Below, piece by piece: positions 1-11,551 of a DNA stretch of 64,000 nucleotides. Each line of letters opens with the position of its first letter. Position 1 is the first letter of the stretch. The DNA is taken from NCBI RefSeq assembly GCF_963676685.1, contig NC_092349.1:42237426-42301425 (forward strand), in the 5' to 3' direction. Below the pieces are notes generated by a model. That model did not search any database. It had not been told where the DNA came from and saw only the letters and a program-made list of their open reading frames with translations. The translations under genes and the position numbers were made by a program. Source of the DNA: Mytilus edulis (lineage: Eukaryota > Mollusca > Bivalvia > Mytilida > Mytilidae).

Positions 1-526
1 TTAAATAGTAAGTAAGTAAGTTAGTATTTTTTTTTATTATAGTGGTCAATACCGATTTCTTATTACGAGAAAATGGCAATATGCCGACTCAAAAATAATA
101 AATTCCAAAAATTCTTAATGAATTGTCACAAAAGAAGTAAATGGAAAGTAACATAGTTTATTTAAGTTATCTTGTGAGTATGATGTATTGCAGTCACGCT
201 ACGATATTTGAGATCTACAGCTTCTTAAAAACACCGTAGACATATCGGAATGGCCCAAGACCTCGGTATCAATGTACGCAGCTACGAAAAGGCTATAGCT
301 TATCACTCGCAAACAAAAGGTGTAAATGCAAAGGATCGTGCAAAACCAAGACTTGTTAATGCAAAAAAGGTATGATACCGTGTGGAAGTAAATGTCACCC
401 AAGCCTACATGGAAGAATGTAATTAGCGATGAAAACCAATTATGGACCAATATTTATTTTTACGTAGTATTTGAATAATACGTTGTCATGTAACCATCAT
501 TGTTTTCTAGATAAAGTTTTTGTACC
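1..526. other. AT-rich non-coding DNA
   Basis: No exon, RNA gene or recognised repeat seen. If the lectin pseudogene to the right kept the spacing of its intact relative, its exons 1 and 2 would lie left of the window or in lost sequence; neither is visible here. Confidence 0.5.
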
Positions 527-711
527 TATATGGTCTAAATACTCATATGGTCCGGCCCGTTAATAACCAAACGAGTATTACACTCATATGGTCCGACCAT
601 ACGCGTACGGTCGGGCCATACGCGTATGGTCGAACCATATGAATATACGCATATGGTCATGACCATACGCGTATGGTCCAAATACTCATATGGTCCGGTT
701 CATATACATAA
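527..711. repeat. Array of short palindromes built on catatggtcc / gaccatacgcgtatggtc
   Basis: About ten copies of atatggtc or its complement are packed into 185 bases, alternating orientation. An 18-base perfect palindrome (gaccatacgcgtatggtc) sits at 661-678 and near-perfect versions at 595-612 and 614-631. The array stops just before the splice acceptor of the lectin pseudogene exon at 722. A diverged relative in the opposite orientation is seen near 42590-42660. Confidence 0.75.
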
Positions 712-721
712 TTCATGTCAG

Positions 722-2260
722 GCAATATGTTCAGCTTTCAAGTCAAAACTTATAGAAATAGAAACAGCGCAAGAGGATATGTTTATCAAAAATCATCTTC
801 GATGCATGCATGCCCATGGTAAGTCTATATGCTCTTGGTTGTAATTAAATTTTTGAAATTTCTTAAGATTAAAGAATAAATGTTGATCTCCCTCATACAA
901 AGCTTTGATTCCTGGTCGATATTTGGCTATACGTAATGTTTTTTTTTACTAATCAGTTCTTTGACGTTAGTGTAAAGATATATAGATTGGCCTCGAGCAT
1001 CATGCCTGCATTTATTTGCTATATATTTCATACAAAAACACATTTTTTCGAAGGCATTTATGGTTGGATTTTTATAAACAAGGCATTTAAAACACCCATT
1101 GTCTTAAAAATATTTGTTTATATGACCATAGTTTTGTTTTTCAGTTGTTTTTGTTTTCTCTTGATGTGAACACAGATAATAAAATTTTACAGTTTGATTT
1201 GGTTGAAATATGTAGCAAATTTCTGAACAGAATTTATTTTTTTGTGTTTATCTCGTGAGAAAATAAAAATGATCCACAAAAAAAAAACAATCAAATAAAC
1301 CTGTGATAATTCTGCTTCTATTGATATCAAGTTGCTTAAATTCAAACCAGAAATTACCTCAAAATATTTTTTTTAAATGTAGTTTTATATGAAATATAAA
1401 GGGTAAAATCTCAAGTGACGAATACGTGTGGTAACACAATATTCAAATATGTTTTTTTGCTTCTTTCTTTTCCTAATTACTTTATGATACTTGCCCTTTA
1501 AGGGCCGATGAATGGTTTAATAAATTATTCGTATTCATACCAATAAAGAATCAAAAACGAACCAAAAATGAACTTTAAGACCTGTTCAATAGTTGGTTTA
1601 TAATCTTCTATAAACTAATTTTGTTTTATATGAAGCTATAAGATTGATTATCAGAGTCATTGAATAAATTTCTTTTGTAACTTTGTTTCTTTTTATATGT
1701 TACTTTGTGTGCTTTGAAAAGCGGGATGCAGAATAATCTTAGTGTCCTGTGTTCATGATTTCATGGTTTTCAAGAATAATTCGTATTCGAAAAGTTGCGT
1801 TTGTGTATCACCTGTTTCTGTTCTTCTCTTATTTATTATCCAGATGATTTGTCGACGGCTAAACATTGCTTATATGTTTTCTTATTCTACCTATTGCGGA
1901 AGACAATATGTTACATTTTATAAATTACCACTTTTTGTCTTCCGATTCTAGTCCACCTAGTGGATATTGGATGGGATTGCATGATATAGAAGTACCAAAT
2001 GATAACTCTGATAAAACCAGCAAAAAAAATAAAATACGGAGAATTAAAGATTTCTTAAATTTGGATTTACATAATCATTTCCAAAATGTACTAGCTTCCA
2101 TTCTCAAGTTAAGCTAACACAAATTGTGTGTGGAAGGAGTTAATGTTCTGCTGCATCGTATAAAAATGCTAAACTATCCGTGTGTCTTTGATTTTCTCGA
2201 AATGAATTTGCATGCATTTGTTTCAGTAGTGTTGTTGGCGAAAGTGAAGTCATTGGTTAA
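722..2260 (+). pseudogene. Decayed C-type lectin copy (exons 3-5 only)
   Basis: This is a paralogue of the intact lectin at 23481-31773. Exon 3 (722-818, 97 nt, phase 0 in and phase 1 out, donor gtaagt) encodes AICSAFKSKLIEIE and then KNHLRCMHAH, almost the same as the intact exon and the same length. Exon 4 starts at 1945 with SSPPSGYWMGLHDIEVP, then loses the bases for the FRW segment and drifts into unrelated sequence after about 2015, so the second half of the lectin fold (NCG, WGD and final Cys) is gone. The exon 4 acceptor reads CG at 1943-1944 where the intact copy has AG. Exon 5 (2227-2260) still encodes SVVGESEVIG and a stop in the right phase. Intron sequence just before exon 4 is also alignable with the intact gene, so this is a DNA duplication and not a processed copy. 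Exons 1-2 are not in the window. It cannot encode a complete lectin. Confidence 0.85.
880..1000 (+). repeat. Relic of dispersed repeat family B
   Basis: The sequence tctccctcatacaaagcttt, then attggcctcgagcatcatgcc, matches the family seen more fully at 59935-60145 and inverted at 15045-15150. It lies in intron 3 of the lectin pseudogene and is interrupted by unrelated bases. Confidence 0.55.
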
Positions 2261-2505
2261 ACCAGTCCTGATGTAAATGAAACAGCGCCTTTTTCTTTTC
2301 GGTGATACTGTTTTGAGCATTTGTTCGTTATAAGAATTGGCATAGCTTAGATTGTGTATCACATATTTTTCTTTGCCATTAGTTATTTCTCGTCAATTAA
2401 GTATGCAATGACAAATGTTTTTATATATGTTTTTTGTTGTTGCTCAAAACTATATATGTAAGCATTATTCTTTCCTGATAGCAAAAAGAATGTATCAAGA
2501 AGTCA

Positions 2506-2511
2506 AATAAA
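2506..2511 (+). promoter_or_regulatory. Possible polyadenylation signal of the lectin pseudogene
   Basis: AATAAA lies about 245 bases after the stop of pseudo-exon 5, with no other gene between. It is immediately followed by the start of the 5.1 kb element at 2520. This motif is common by chance in AT-rich DNA. Confidence 0.35.
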
Positions 2512-3375
2512 AACAATATTAGTGCGGTGACAGAAGTGTAAAAAGTCGTCTAGATCGCGAGTTTAATCTCCCCAAATAACACACGGCTAAAAATGGTCTT
2601 AACTTAAAGACAAATATGTCTTCTTTAGTTTTTGCCCTGTCGTTAGAATTTTGTACGGTCACATTTTTCTAAAAAGTCGTTTTTATGACTGGTAGTATAT
2701 TGGAGAGTTTCAACCCCCCTTTTTCAAAATGAAAAAATGTGTATGTTTGCTTTAATTTAATTGAAATAGTTTTTCCTGAAGCTATTCTTATATGTCAAAA
2801 TATTCTATTCGGTATTTTATTTCCTTCTAATCAATAAAATTTGCGAAGTTTAGACTATTTAAAATTGAGGTAATTTTAATTGCAAATTCAGACTCAAACT
2901 TTAGTTTCTTCTTCATAGTATTAATAAAAAATATCCCATAATATTCTAAGCATACAGTATTTAATAAAACTAATAAGTGATAAAAATTTCGGAACCAAAA
3001 TATGAAAAAAACCTTAAGAAATCAATGGAAAAAGAATGGAGTAAAAATCTTCAATTTCAACACGGAACTCAATCACTTGCCTTCCGTCACATTTTGTGTA
3101 TTAATCAATAATTTGCTCTCAAATGATATATGAAATAATTACCTTTTTCGCTATTATATACACATATTTTCAATTAAAGTGCAATGATATATGCCACATA
3201 ATTTGTTTGTATGTGTTTATATTCTATGTTTTTTCGTTATAAAACATCAAATATACTTTGTCAGAAAAGTCTTATTGTAAAATCAAAATAATTGACGGAT
3301 AGTTTCAGTGAATATTCCGTGATATGCCAAGTCCTTTGCAACTTGCTCCATTAAGTCCAAAGAAAAGACAAAAGT

Positions 3376-4915
3376 CAAGGCCGTAACTACCCTTGAGGCA
3401 AGTGAGGCAATTGCCTCACTAAAATTTCGACACTGATTATTTTTTTTAATACATATATACAAATAAAATAGTCTTTTGTTGTTCTGTCTCAACCTTAATT
3501 TCTATAACTTGTCATCATTCCTTTAAACTATTCTTCCTGGATATAACTCAGCATCTCAACGGGTGATGTTTCTCAATTACATTAACCTAGTAACGATAAT
3601 CATCATGGATCTCTGGTTAAAAACCGGCTCTTGCAGAAAAAGGAAAAGCGACACTGAAGGTAAAGAAGGAATAATTCTAGTAAACTAATTTGTTTGTGAA
3701 CGTAGTCTGCGTATTGCATATAACTTCATTAGAACAATCCAAAAACGATAAGTAGACTGACAAATCAAGTAGTGGGCATCGCAAGGGGGCAGTCCTGTCT
3801 GTTTATTCATTTCTCCGTTTCATCAACTTTAATCTTTCTCTTTACAGATAAATAAAATATAAATAATATGAAACATGCATGGATTAGTTTTTCATGATCC
3901 ATGTTTCTTTAACCTTAAAAATTGAAAGAACATCCCATATTCCAATTTGACATTATTGAGGAATGGTATAGAACCTTTATCACAGGATTTTGTCTTTACT
4001 TATTCGGGACTACGGAATTTCATTTCTTTATGTTCGGGGTTTCGGAATCAGACACCCCCAACCCCTAACCCCTAAATTTATAGATTCTGGAACTAAAATA
4101 CCACCGACTATTTCCAGAAATAATTTGAAATTACGGACCTACATGTAAACGTCAAAACTCCATTTTAATTCCCCTGTACCCATATCATATATACTTACTC
4201 TATAGATATATCATATACATGTATCTTATCTCATTCTATCCCTAGTTTGTTTACTCTTTGTCAGCATACAAGCGAGTTTAATATTTTGTAACTGAGACTG
4301 TATGATGATGCTAGCCTTTATAGGAAAGCTTAATTCCCTTTTGCAAACAAAACTGTTACTACCGATGCTGCTACCGAATTGCTGATGGAGAAGGAATTGG
4401 AAGAAGACATTGATCATTGTGTTGATGATAATGTGCTACCTTTAGAAACACAGACTGCCCTGAAACGACTGAAATCTAGGAAAAGAGCATACATGAGTGG
4501 CGAGAGGTTGTGCGGTCTTGCCATGCTCCATGTTCATCGCGATAAGGATATCAGCAGACCAAAGTTATGATTCTAAAACAATTTGACTGAACCCACCATA
4601 GAAATAATTGGCAAACTCTACTGAATCGATGTTTGTTCTATGTTCGGGCGGCAGATTTAAATTGATATTTGGATGATTATCTTACATACAAATTCAAATA
4701 AAGTTGTTAAAAATTTGGTATTAGTAAAAGTCTTTAAATATGAACAATTTATATAAAAACTGTCCAAATTCAAAACATTATCAAACTCTCTTAAAATGCC
4801 TAGAACGCAGGATTTTGCACCATTCATTTCATACCCTCCAAAAAAATTTAACGCCTCGCTTCGCTCGGCTCAATTATTTTGCCTCACTAAAATAAGATGC
4901 CTAGTTACGGCCTTG
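3376..4915 (+). mobile_element. hAT-like DNA transposon relic
   Basis: The ends are 14-base perfect terminal inverted repeats, CAAGGCCGTAACTA (3376) and its complement ending at 4915, flanked by a perfect 5-base direct repeat AAAGT (3371-3375 and 4916-4920). Just inside, both ends carry the tgcctcactaaaat block. The interior carries the tail of a hAT-type transposase (4364-4570). hAT elements usually make 8-base target duplications; a 5-base duplication is known in some hAT groups. The element is nested in the larger 2520-7650 element. Confidence 0.7.
4364..4570 (+). pseudogene. hAT transposase C-terminal fragment
   Basis: The frame reads a leucine- and acid-rich segment and then ERLCGLAMLHVHRDKDI before a stop. 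This resembles the hAT dimerisation tail (the SGLAxLxIxR pattern) of ZMYM-type transposases. Only about 65 residues remain; no catalytic DDE residues or BED finger are visible upstream. Confidence 0.5.
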
Positions 4916-4999
4916 AAAGTCTTTAAATTGTATGCAGTGCATAATATGCCCAAAAAAAAAAGAAAAACTCGATTGAAATTTTGAGTCAATTTACCAGTT

Positions 5000-6580
5000 T
5001 AGGGAATTCGATTTGTGTATCTGCATTGCATAAAAGATTGGATGAGGTGAAGATGTTTCATGCCATATCTGTTAATTTGAAGAACTCCTTGCAGGCAGTT
5101 TATCATCGTTCATACTACAAAACTTAAACAAGTAAACATATGTGTTCCCCCTTTTAGAAGCTTCTACTCTATTATTTTATGACCACATACAATTATCTGA
5201 CTGTTAATTGTCCCTCAGTTTCGGGTATTTGTACACGTTCTAGAATGCCGCGTGAGTCGTTCAACCGGAGCGCATGTATATTTTGTTGCAACAAAACATT
5301 TTAGAAAGATAAAAAAATTATTCAAGTTTGAATCAGATGAGCGTATTAAAAATGTTTCATCCGTGTCAGATAAAGTTAAAGTTGAAATAGTTTCCCGTCC
5401 ATCTTTTAAACTTCAAGCACTCTGTCACTTTGGTTGTATTACAAATTATTTGCTAAAAACGAAATAAAAAAAATCCAAACCCGTGGAAGCAGATATCTCA
5501 GAACACGAAACTACTTTTACTAATTTTATTTTGGCTATTGACAACGATTTATTGGTCATTCCTCATGACACCGTTACTTGATAAATATAGATCATTTCTT
5601 ACCGCTGATTCTAATTTAAAATATTCTACATGTAAAATGCAGTCTAAACTCATTCATTTCTATAGAAATTCAGTTGTCAAACAACTTTAACAAGTTCAAG
5701 GCAAATATGACGTAATATTTAGTAGCAAAATAACTATTTATGATGCCATAAACCTTCTAGTCAATTGAAAACTGACCTCAAAATCTCAATGTCAACTGTA
5801 ATAGATACAAATAACGGACAGATATTTATTTCATTTCGCTGCAAGTTTACTTAGAAAAGACATCGAAACTCTAAAGAGACTACCCAACTTCGGATGAATT
5901 GTCTCTTCCTTCTTAAATCAGTCAATGCCTTCGTAGTTATTGCAATTCATTCTATGGTTACTCAATGAAACTGCATACAGCCAAGATTTTTCTCAGGAAA
6001 TGGCACCAGAGAAATTGTGGAAATGAATTGTTGAGGCAATCGTTTTTGTTTTACTCCTTTTAATTTAGGATTGGCTTTACAAATGTACCATGAGTTTGGT
6101 TCAGAACACCTTGTTGAAACATTGAGTGCCAAAGCATTTTATGCTTCTTAAAGTAAAGTGCGACGATATCTAATGTGTTGCCAACCATGAAATTGAGCGA
6201 ATTCAAGATAGTGTGTACGTCTCGTATGTTTCCCCAACATCTTTGTAGACAAGCATATGGATGTCATCCCACCTTCCTAACCCCCCCTTTTAGATCTCTG
6301 TTAAATCTCGGATGAATTGATAGCCTAGGGATGGTTTGAAGCTGGTATTTTTTTAGGAACAAATGTCTTTGGACTTCCTACAATATCTTGTCTGTACTTG
6401 TAAAGAAAAACCCAAAATAACGTGTTCGCTTTCAGCAGAACCTTTCATTTGCAGACCTGTTGCCATGAGTGAAATGTGTAGAAATATTAAAACACGTCTT
6501 GTGACGGTTGATGAAAATGAAGATGATGGAGATAACGGTTGATTTGGTATAAAGCTTGTTGCACTGGTACACATGGTTCA
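5000..6580. other. Unrecognised interior of the 5.1 kb element
   Basis: AT-rich with short frames only. A 71-codon frame at 5252-5467 shows no family I know. It may be decayed transposase sequence, but nothing seen supports that directly. Confidence 0.35.
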
Positions 6581-6582
6581 AG

Positions 6583-6925
6583 CCCCGAGGTTAGGGGAGT
6601 GTTGACGTTCCATTAAAAAAGTTAAACCCCGCCACCTTCTGTATATGTCTGTTTCAAGTCACGAGACGGTACTGCAGTGTTTGCCGTTTGTTTCTCTATA
6701 CTATATTTGTTTCTTTCTTATTTATTTTGTACATTAATCATGTTAATTAGGCCGTTAGATTTTTGTTTGTTTTACATTATTCATTTCGGGAATTAAAGAC
6801 TATGCAGTATGAATTTTACACATTGTTGAAGCCCGTACGGGACCTATAATTGTTTTATGTCTCATTTGGTCTCATTTGGAGAGTTGTCTCATTTGCAATC
6901 ATATGACATCTTCTTTTTTTTATAT
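6583..6925 (+). repeat. Dispersed repeat family C
   Basis: Contains the ordered landmarks gttaaaccccgccac, ctgtttcaagtcacgag, gaagcccgtacggg and gagagttgtctcatttgc, then a T-rich end. The same landmarks recur at 24255-24420, 33480-33790, 33851-34070, 39270-39590, 44300-44566, and in complement at 51130-51315 and 56195-56360. From memory this is an abundant mussel repeat. Confidence 0.7.
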
Positions 6926-7430
6926 GGAATACTTTTGAAGTTTGTAGTACGTTGCAAGGGAAAAAAGGGGGGATATAGTTACAAAACCTATAATGTAATA
7001 GATATTAACCAGAGTTAAATACACAATTAAAAAAGATAATACTGTGGTAGCAGTAATAATTATGAAAAAAAAACAAAAGCAACGAGTAGTCTATAAAAAA
7101 ACCTGAAGTATTCGCAAATTCAATATGAGGTCATATTTGACTGTAGTGTTCAATGGCTTTGGTTTGATTCCTCACACACTATGACAGTTTAAAAAATAAT
7201 TTTAAAGTATCGACCTACATGACACTTGATTTTTACCTGAAATTGATAATTTTCATAAGGTTAAGGTGCTCTAAACATTTTATAGGTTGAAAACTTGATT
7301 TTTGAAGTTTTATTTATAAAACGTCGTTTTAGGAATTTTTTTGATAAAAAAATCTCAATGATTAAGGTTTATGTGTAATAACAAACATTACTAAAGACAA
7401 AACAGTATTATTTGTATTTAGGTAGAGTTT
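6926..7430. other. AT-rich DNA without recognised features
   Basis: Interior flank of the 5.1 kb element. Nothing recognised. Confidence 0.4.
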
Positions 7431-7827
7431 AGAAATAGAAAAAAATGCCAAAATTGAAACCCTCCAAAATGTTCACAGATTTTTACATATGACCTTTGAC
7501 CTCAATTTAAAAAAAATGTGACCATATCAAGTCCTGACGACAGGCATATTATTATAGTACACGATTTCCTCTTTCCAATGATATATTATGTAGGTGTGTG
7601 TTCGGTGGGGAGATTAAATTCAAAAAAATCTGCCTTCAGTCACCGCACTATATGTCGACAAGACAGAATATTACCGACAGAGATTAAACAAAATATCTTT
7701 AAGCGTGATGAATGAACTTAAAGAATAAACAAAACACATCCAGAAGGCTATGACGAACTATCTATTACATGTGATGTCAACAAAGTTTTATAGCTGTTCA
7801 ATTTCTGCACTGAAAATCTAAATTAGT

Positions 7828-8130
7828 CAATTTGACCAATTTAATTAGTCATTGTGACTGTCCTCTAGATGACAATGCACTTTAATCATTTTGACTAGTA
7901 TGCTCTTAGTCGTTTGACTAGATGGTTAGTCACATTTGACTGAGTAGGATGGTCATTATGACTATGTTAGGAAGTCAAAATGACTATATGTCATACTCGT
8001 TATGACGAATTGGATTGTTCAATTGACTATGCACATTTGTCAGTTTGACAATTAAATGCAGTCCATATGACTGATTGAAGTAGTCGGAAGTGACCATGTT
8101 GGTTAGTCAACATGATTACTGTGAATAGTC
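7828..8130. repeat. Subterminal AGTCA/TGACT palindrome array
   Basis: About a dozen hairpin-like units such as agtcattgtgact, agtcgtttgact, agtcacatttgact and gtcaaaatgact occur every 20-30 bases. A matching shorter set lies at 9640-9750. In CACTA elements such arrays bind transposase; that role is inferred here. Confidence 0.7.
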
Positions 8131-8726
8131 ACGACTGTTAGACTGTTATTTTAATTTGTGTTGTGTTTTTGTTCTACCATTTAATTTGTGTGCGTTTCAT
8201 TTCGTTTCGTTATGTTATGGTTCATTTCTTCTGTTATTCTACTTTCTGTTGTTTCTCTTCCATAGGATTGACAAATACATTTGAAATATAATATCATTAA
8301 AAATACCACAACAGCAATACTAACAATGACAATAGTATAGGACCACAAAGTGCTCAATGTTCAAAACCTTCTTATATCTTGAGTTTCCATGTGTAACCAT
8401 TACTCAGTGACATATATTAAAGTCTAAAAATCAAATAAAGAAAATAAATTTATTATAAACTCATTGTAAATTGAAAGTGTTTATTTCAGATATTTTGTCG
8501 GTATTAACTCTGCATGTGTCAGTGTGGTATTCTCTATGGTAAAAAATCTCTCAGTTGTGTTCATACAAATAGCAATGTCTTCATTTGCTGAAAAATATAA
8601 TTGTATCATTTTAGAAGCTAAAATATAACAATACACAAATATATCAGTCATGTTAAAAGTTTAAAGAAAAAAACAAATTTTAAAATCTTTGATCTAGTGA
8701 TTCAATCACTCATCTTAAACCATTAA

Positions 8727-9235
8727 TTTGTAATGCACCGGGATCTTGACAGCCACCCATCCTATATCACAACATTGTAACATTGTAATGTAAGCACCAT
8801 GATCTTGACAGCCACCCATCTTATACCAGAACATTTTAATGTAAGCACCAGAATCTTGACAGCCACCCATCTTACACCACAACATTGTAATGTAAGCACT
8901 GGGTTCTTGCCAGCCACACATCTTATACCACAACATTGTAATGTAAAAACCGGGATCTTGCCAGCCACCCATCTTATACCACAACATTGTAATGTAAGCA
9001 CCGGGATCTTGCCAGCCACCCATCTTATACCACAACATTGTGATATAAGCACCGGGATCTTGACAGCCACCCATCTTATAACACAACATTAATTATTGTA
9101 ATATAAGCACCAGGATCTTGACAGCCACCCATCTTATAACACAGCATTGTAATGTAAGCACCATGATCTTGACAGCTACCCATCCTATATCACAGCATTG
9201 TAATGTAAGCACCAGGATCTTGACAGCCACCCTGA
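8727..9235. repeat. 51-bp minisatellite, about ten units
   Basis: The anchor catcttataccacaacattg starts at 8868, 8919, 8970, 9021 and 9072 (exact 51-base steps), with one 58-base step to 9130 caused by an extra aattatt, then 51 to 9181. Because 51 is divisible by three, several frames stay open on both strands; these look like proteins but are repeat artefacts. Confidence 0.9.
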
Positions 9236-9770
9236 GTTTTTAATTCATTGTTGTGACTATCGATTGCAGTGTTTATTTTTAACAGTTTTTGCTCAGGTGA
9301 AAAAAAGATATCGCTAAATACTCTTTTCAATCGACAATACGTTGTATGTGTATCAAAATTGATATCCCGTATACATATCCCCCCCCCTTTTTTTATTGTC
9401 GTTACGTCAACATGTGCCGATATTACTTTCATTTATACACTTCTTTTTCTTAAATTCAATTTTTGTAAGTTAGAATTGAAACAAATATACATCATACTTA
9501 CTTTAAACAATTGGGTTTTTTTTGACAAAATAACAGTTTCAGTGCCTTCTGGTTTGTTTACATCTACACAATCTATGGAACAAAGGGAACGCGAAAGAGT
9601 GCGCGTGAAAACCGTACTCTACACCACGTGGTGCTGTGACCACTAACATAGTCAATTGACCATGCAGGTAGTCAAAATGACTTGATGGGTAGTCATATAT
9701 GCTTTTAACTACCTTTCGGCTGATACTTGACTAACTGAATAGTCATCGTGACTAATTTAGATTTTCAGTG

Positions 9771-9989
9771 TGTAAATTCATTCAAAACATATAAATCAAG
9801 GTAAAAACAAAACTAGGCAAGTACATGATCCAATTAACAAATTAGAGCTTTGAATGTCATGGACCCGAAATACTAGTCTGCAACACAGACAGAAGAGATT
9901 CAGTTTACTGGTCATGTAGTAGCCATCAAGTGGATTTAAACCAAACAAGATGAAACAAAACTGAATATTATCTGAATAAATAAACAATG
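9771..9989. other. Short non-coding gap
   Basis: No feature recognised. Confidence 0.4.
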
Positions 9990-10440
9990 AGGCATGCAAG
10001 ATACCAAAGAAATCTTTAAATTTATAAGTCGTTAACAAACTCCATGACGAAAAGAAACACGACCAAAAGACAAACAGCCGTATAAACAACACAAGATAGA
10101 ATGCTTAAGACCGAAAAACATGAAAACAATCGAAAACCATATTGATAACAGGTAGTGTTGAATGGAAGGCAGATCCTGCTATACATGTGACACATGATGT
10201 GTTAATCGACATGCAAGTACACCCGGTGATAAGTTTAATTCAGTAATGCCATTAGAGGAATACAGACGGTTATGTTTCCGAAAATTGAGACATGTCCGAC
10301 ATCATCTGTAAAACAAGATTCCTTAGCAGTCAACCAGCTCTTGTTTTCGAAGGGATACCTTACGCTTCACTACAGTTATTTTGAAACCTTGGTCCAATAG
10401 CTTCATTGTAAGCTTCGACCGGACTCCAGGCTTTTTGGTC
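9990..10440 (-). mobile_element. Penelope-like element 3' end, degenerate, inverted
   Basis: Read in complement it carries the tail shared with 25600-25960 and 29340-29560 (tctgtttgtct, gcaggatctgc) and the run before it (gttggttgactg...aagg). It is strongly diverged and contains no usable frame. The assignment rests on remembered mussel element tails and on internal comparison. Confidence 0.45.
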
Positions 10441-10535
10441 ATGCATTCATAATCGCATTCAAAAACCACAATGTACTATGATCACACGGTTTTGAAAAGC
10501 TTTCTAGAACCCGATAATTTGAATGCTATGTAATA

Positions 10536-10640
10536 GCTACCAAAGGTACCATGATTATAATTTAATACACCAGACGTGCATTTCGTCTTCAATAAGACTC
10601 ATAAGTGACGCTCAGATCAAAATAGTAATTCTATGCGATG
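10536..10640 (+). repeat. Dispersed repeat family A (fragment)
   Basis: Landmarks: accaaaggtaccatgattat, caccagacgtgcatttcgtc and catcagtgacgctc-like sequence. Diverged copy. Confidence 0.65.
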
Positions 10641-11200
10641 GGACAGAGGATATGTTACTTAATACAATTTGGAAATCGACAATTATAACGAAAACAGAAG
10701 TCTAGATTATAGCAACAATAGATGGTGTATAACTGTGGTCATCTCGTTATTTGTGACATAAGTATTATAGAAAGCCAAACTTTAAGGAAAGATCACTTCA
10801 ATTATACGAATAAAAAGGTTACGCTTATTATTTTTTTCCAAAAAGCATGCCTTTTGTTTATTTGTTTGAAATGTCCTACGTTTTCACATGTCAGGGACTT
10901 TTCAAACTGACTATTACGTATATGTTTTATGCATTGTCGTAGGATGTATGATGACATTCAGATGCTTGATTTTTCATGATTTTGAAAAGGGGATACTGTA
11001 AACCAACTAGTAAGACAACTCGAATATAAATCTTTACAAATACGAAATAATAGGTCCTACCCGTCTATAAAAACATAAAGAAAAGTATTAAAAAGACATC
11101 CCTAATGTTGGCTAAAAAGGGTTAAACCTGCAATTATAAGTTGGTTTATAGTAGTCTAATCTCCTTACAATCATACTGTATCTTTTCTGTTAAATACATT
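10641..11200. other. Non-coding DNA without recognised features
   Basis: Only short frames without similarity that I can recognise. Confidence 0.4.
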
Positions 11201-11400
11201 TCTTGTTGCAGCCACTCTATTTCAATGATACTACTTTTCAGATAAGAAAGGCAAATCCTAAAATACTGTATCAGAAATGAGAGAAATGAAAGTGAAGTAC
11301 TGAGCATCACTGTCAATACCTATCCTAATTGATAGAGTGTATGATTTTACTTTCTTCCAGCGTTAACAGATATACACAGTGCTTAAATGTATTGAAAATA
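11200..11400. repeat. Left copy of the 3' flank of the coiled-coil protein gene
   Basis: Patchy similarity to 35570-35830: gataagaaaggcaaatcctaaaatac against gataagaaagacaaaccatagaatac, and ttccagcgttaacagatata against ttccagcggtaatcggtata. The right copy lies just downstream of the minus-strand gene's stop, so this piece supports duplication of the whole gene end. Here it is separated from the orphan exon by later insertions. Confidence 0.5.
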
Positions 11401-11551
11401 AAGTTTAAATGATTGAGAATAAATCTTTATAAACAGTAATTGATTTCATCCCTTTCGGAGTCATAGTTGTATGAGGTAATTTTGCATATTTTCATACTTT
11501 AAAGAAATAACACGAATTCAAAATACGTGTATTTTAAACATGATATTATTA

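Larger units (their letters stand above)
2520..7650. mobile_element. 5.1 kb inverted-repeat-bounded DNA element (decayed)
   Basis: The left end reads TAGTGCGGTGACAGAAG (from 2520) and the complement of the right end reads TAGTGCGGTGACTGAAGG (from 7650). A TAT direct repeat flanks both sides (2517-2519 and 7651-7653). The similarity extends inward about 220 bases on each side: tttaatctcccca, gtcgt, ggtcacattttt and then ggagagtttcaa match in order, with decay. The interior holds a nested hAT-like relic (3376-4915) and a family C repeat (6583-6925). I recognise no transposase of its own, so the superfamily is unknown. The long degenerate termini argue for an old DNA transposon; a chance inverted pair of a dispersed repeat is the alternative. 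Confidence 0.5.
7808..9770. mobile_element. CACTA-like non-autonomous DNA transposon
   Basis: Perfect 22-base terminal inverted repeats start CACTGAAAATCTAAATTAG at 7808 and end in the complement at 9770. They are flanked by TG on both sides (7806-7807 and 9771-9772). The subterminal regions (7828-8130 and 9640-9750) are packed with short AGTCA...TGACT palindromes. CACTG termini, 2-3 base duplications and dense subterminal repeats are the marks of EnSpm/CACTA elements. No transposase frame is present; the middle holds a 51-bp minisatellite. Confidence 0.7.

Noticed and set aside
1866-2117. 83-codon frame taken as an independent gene
   Set aside because: Its GYWMGLHDIEVP stretch is the start of lectin pseudo-exon 4; the rest is intron or decayed sequence.
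8715-9092. Overlapping 97-124 codon frames on both strands
   Set aside because: They are translations of a 51-bp minisatellite; a unit length divisible by three keeps many frames open.
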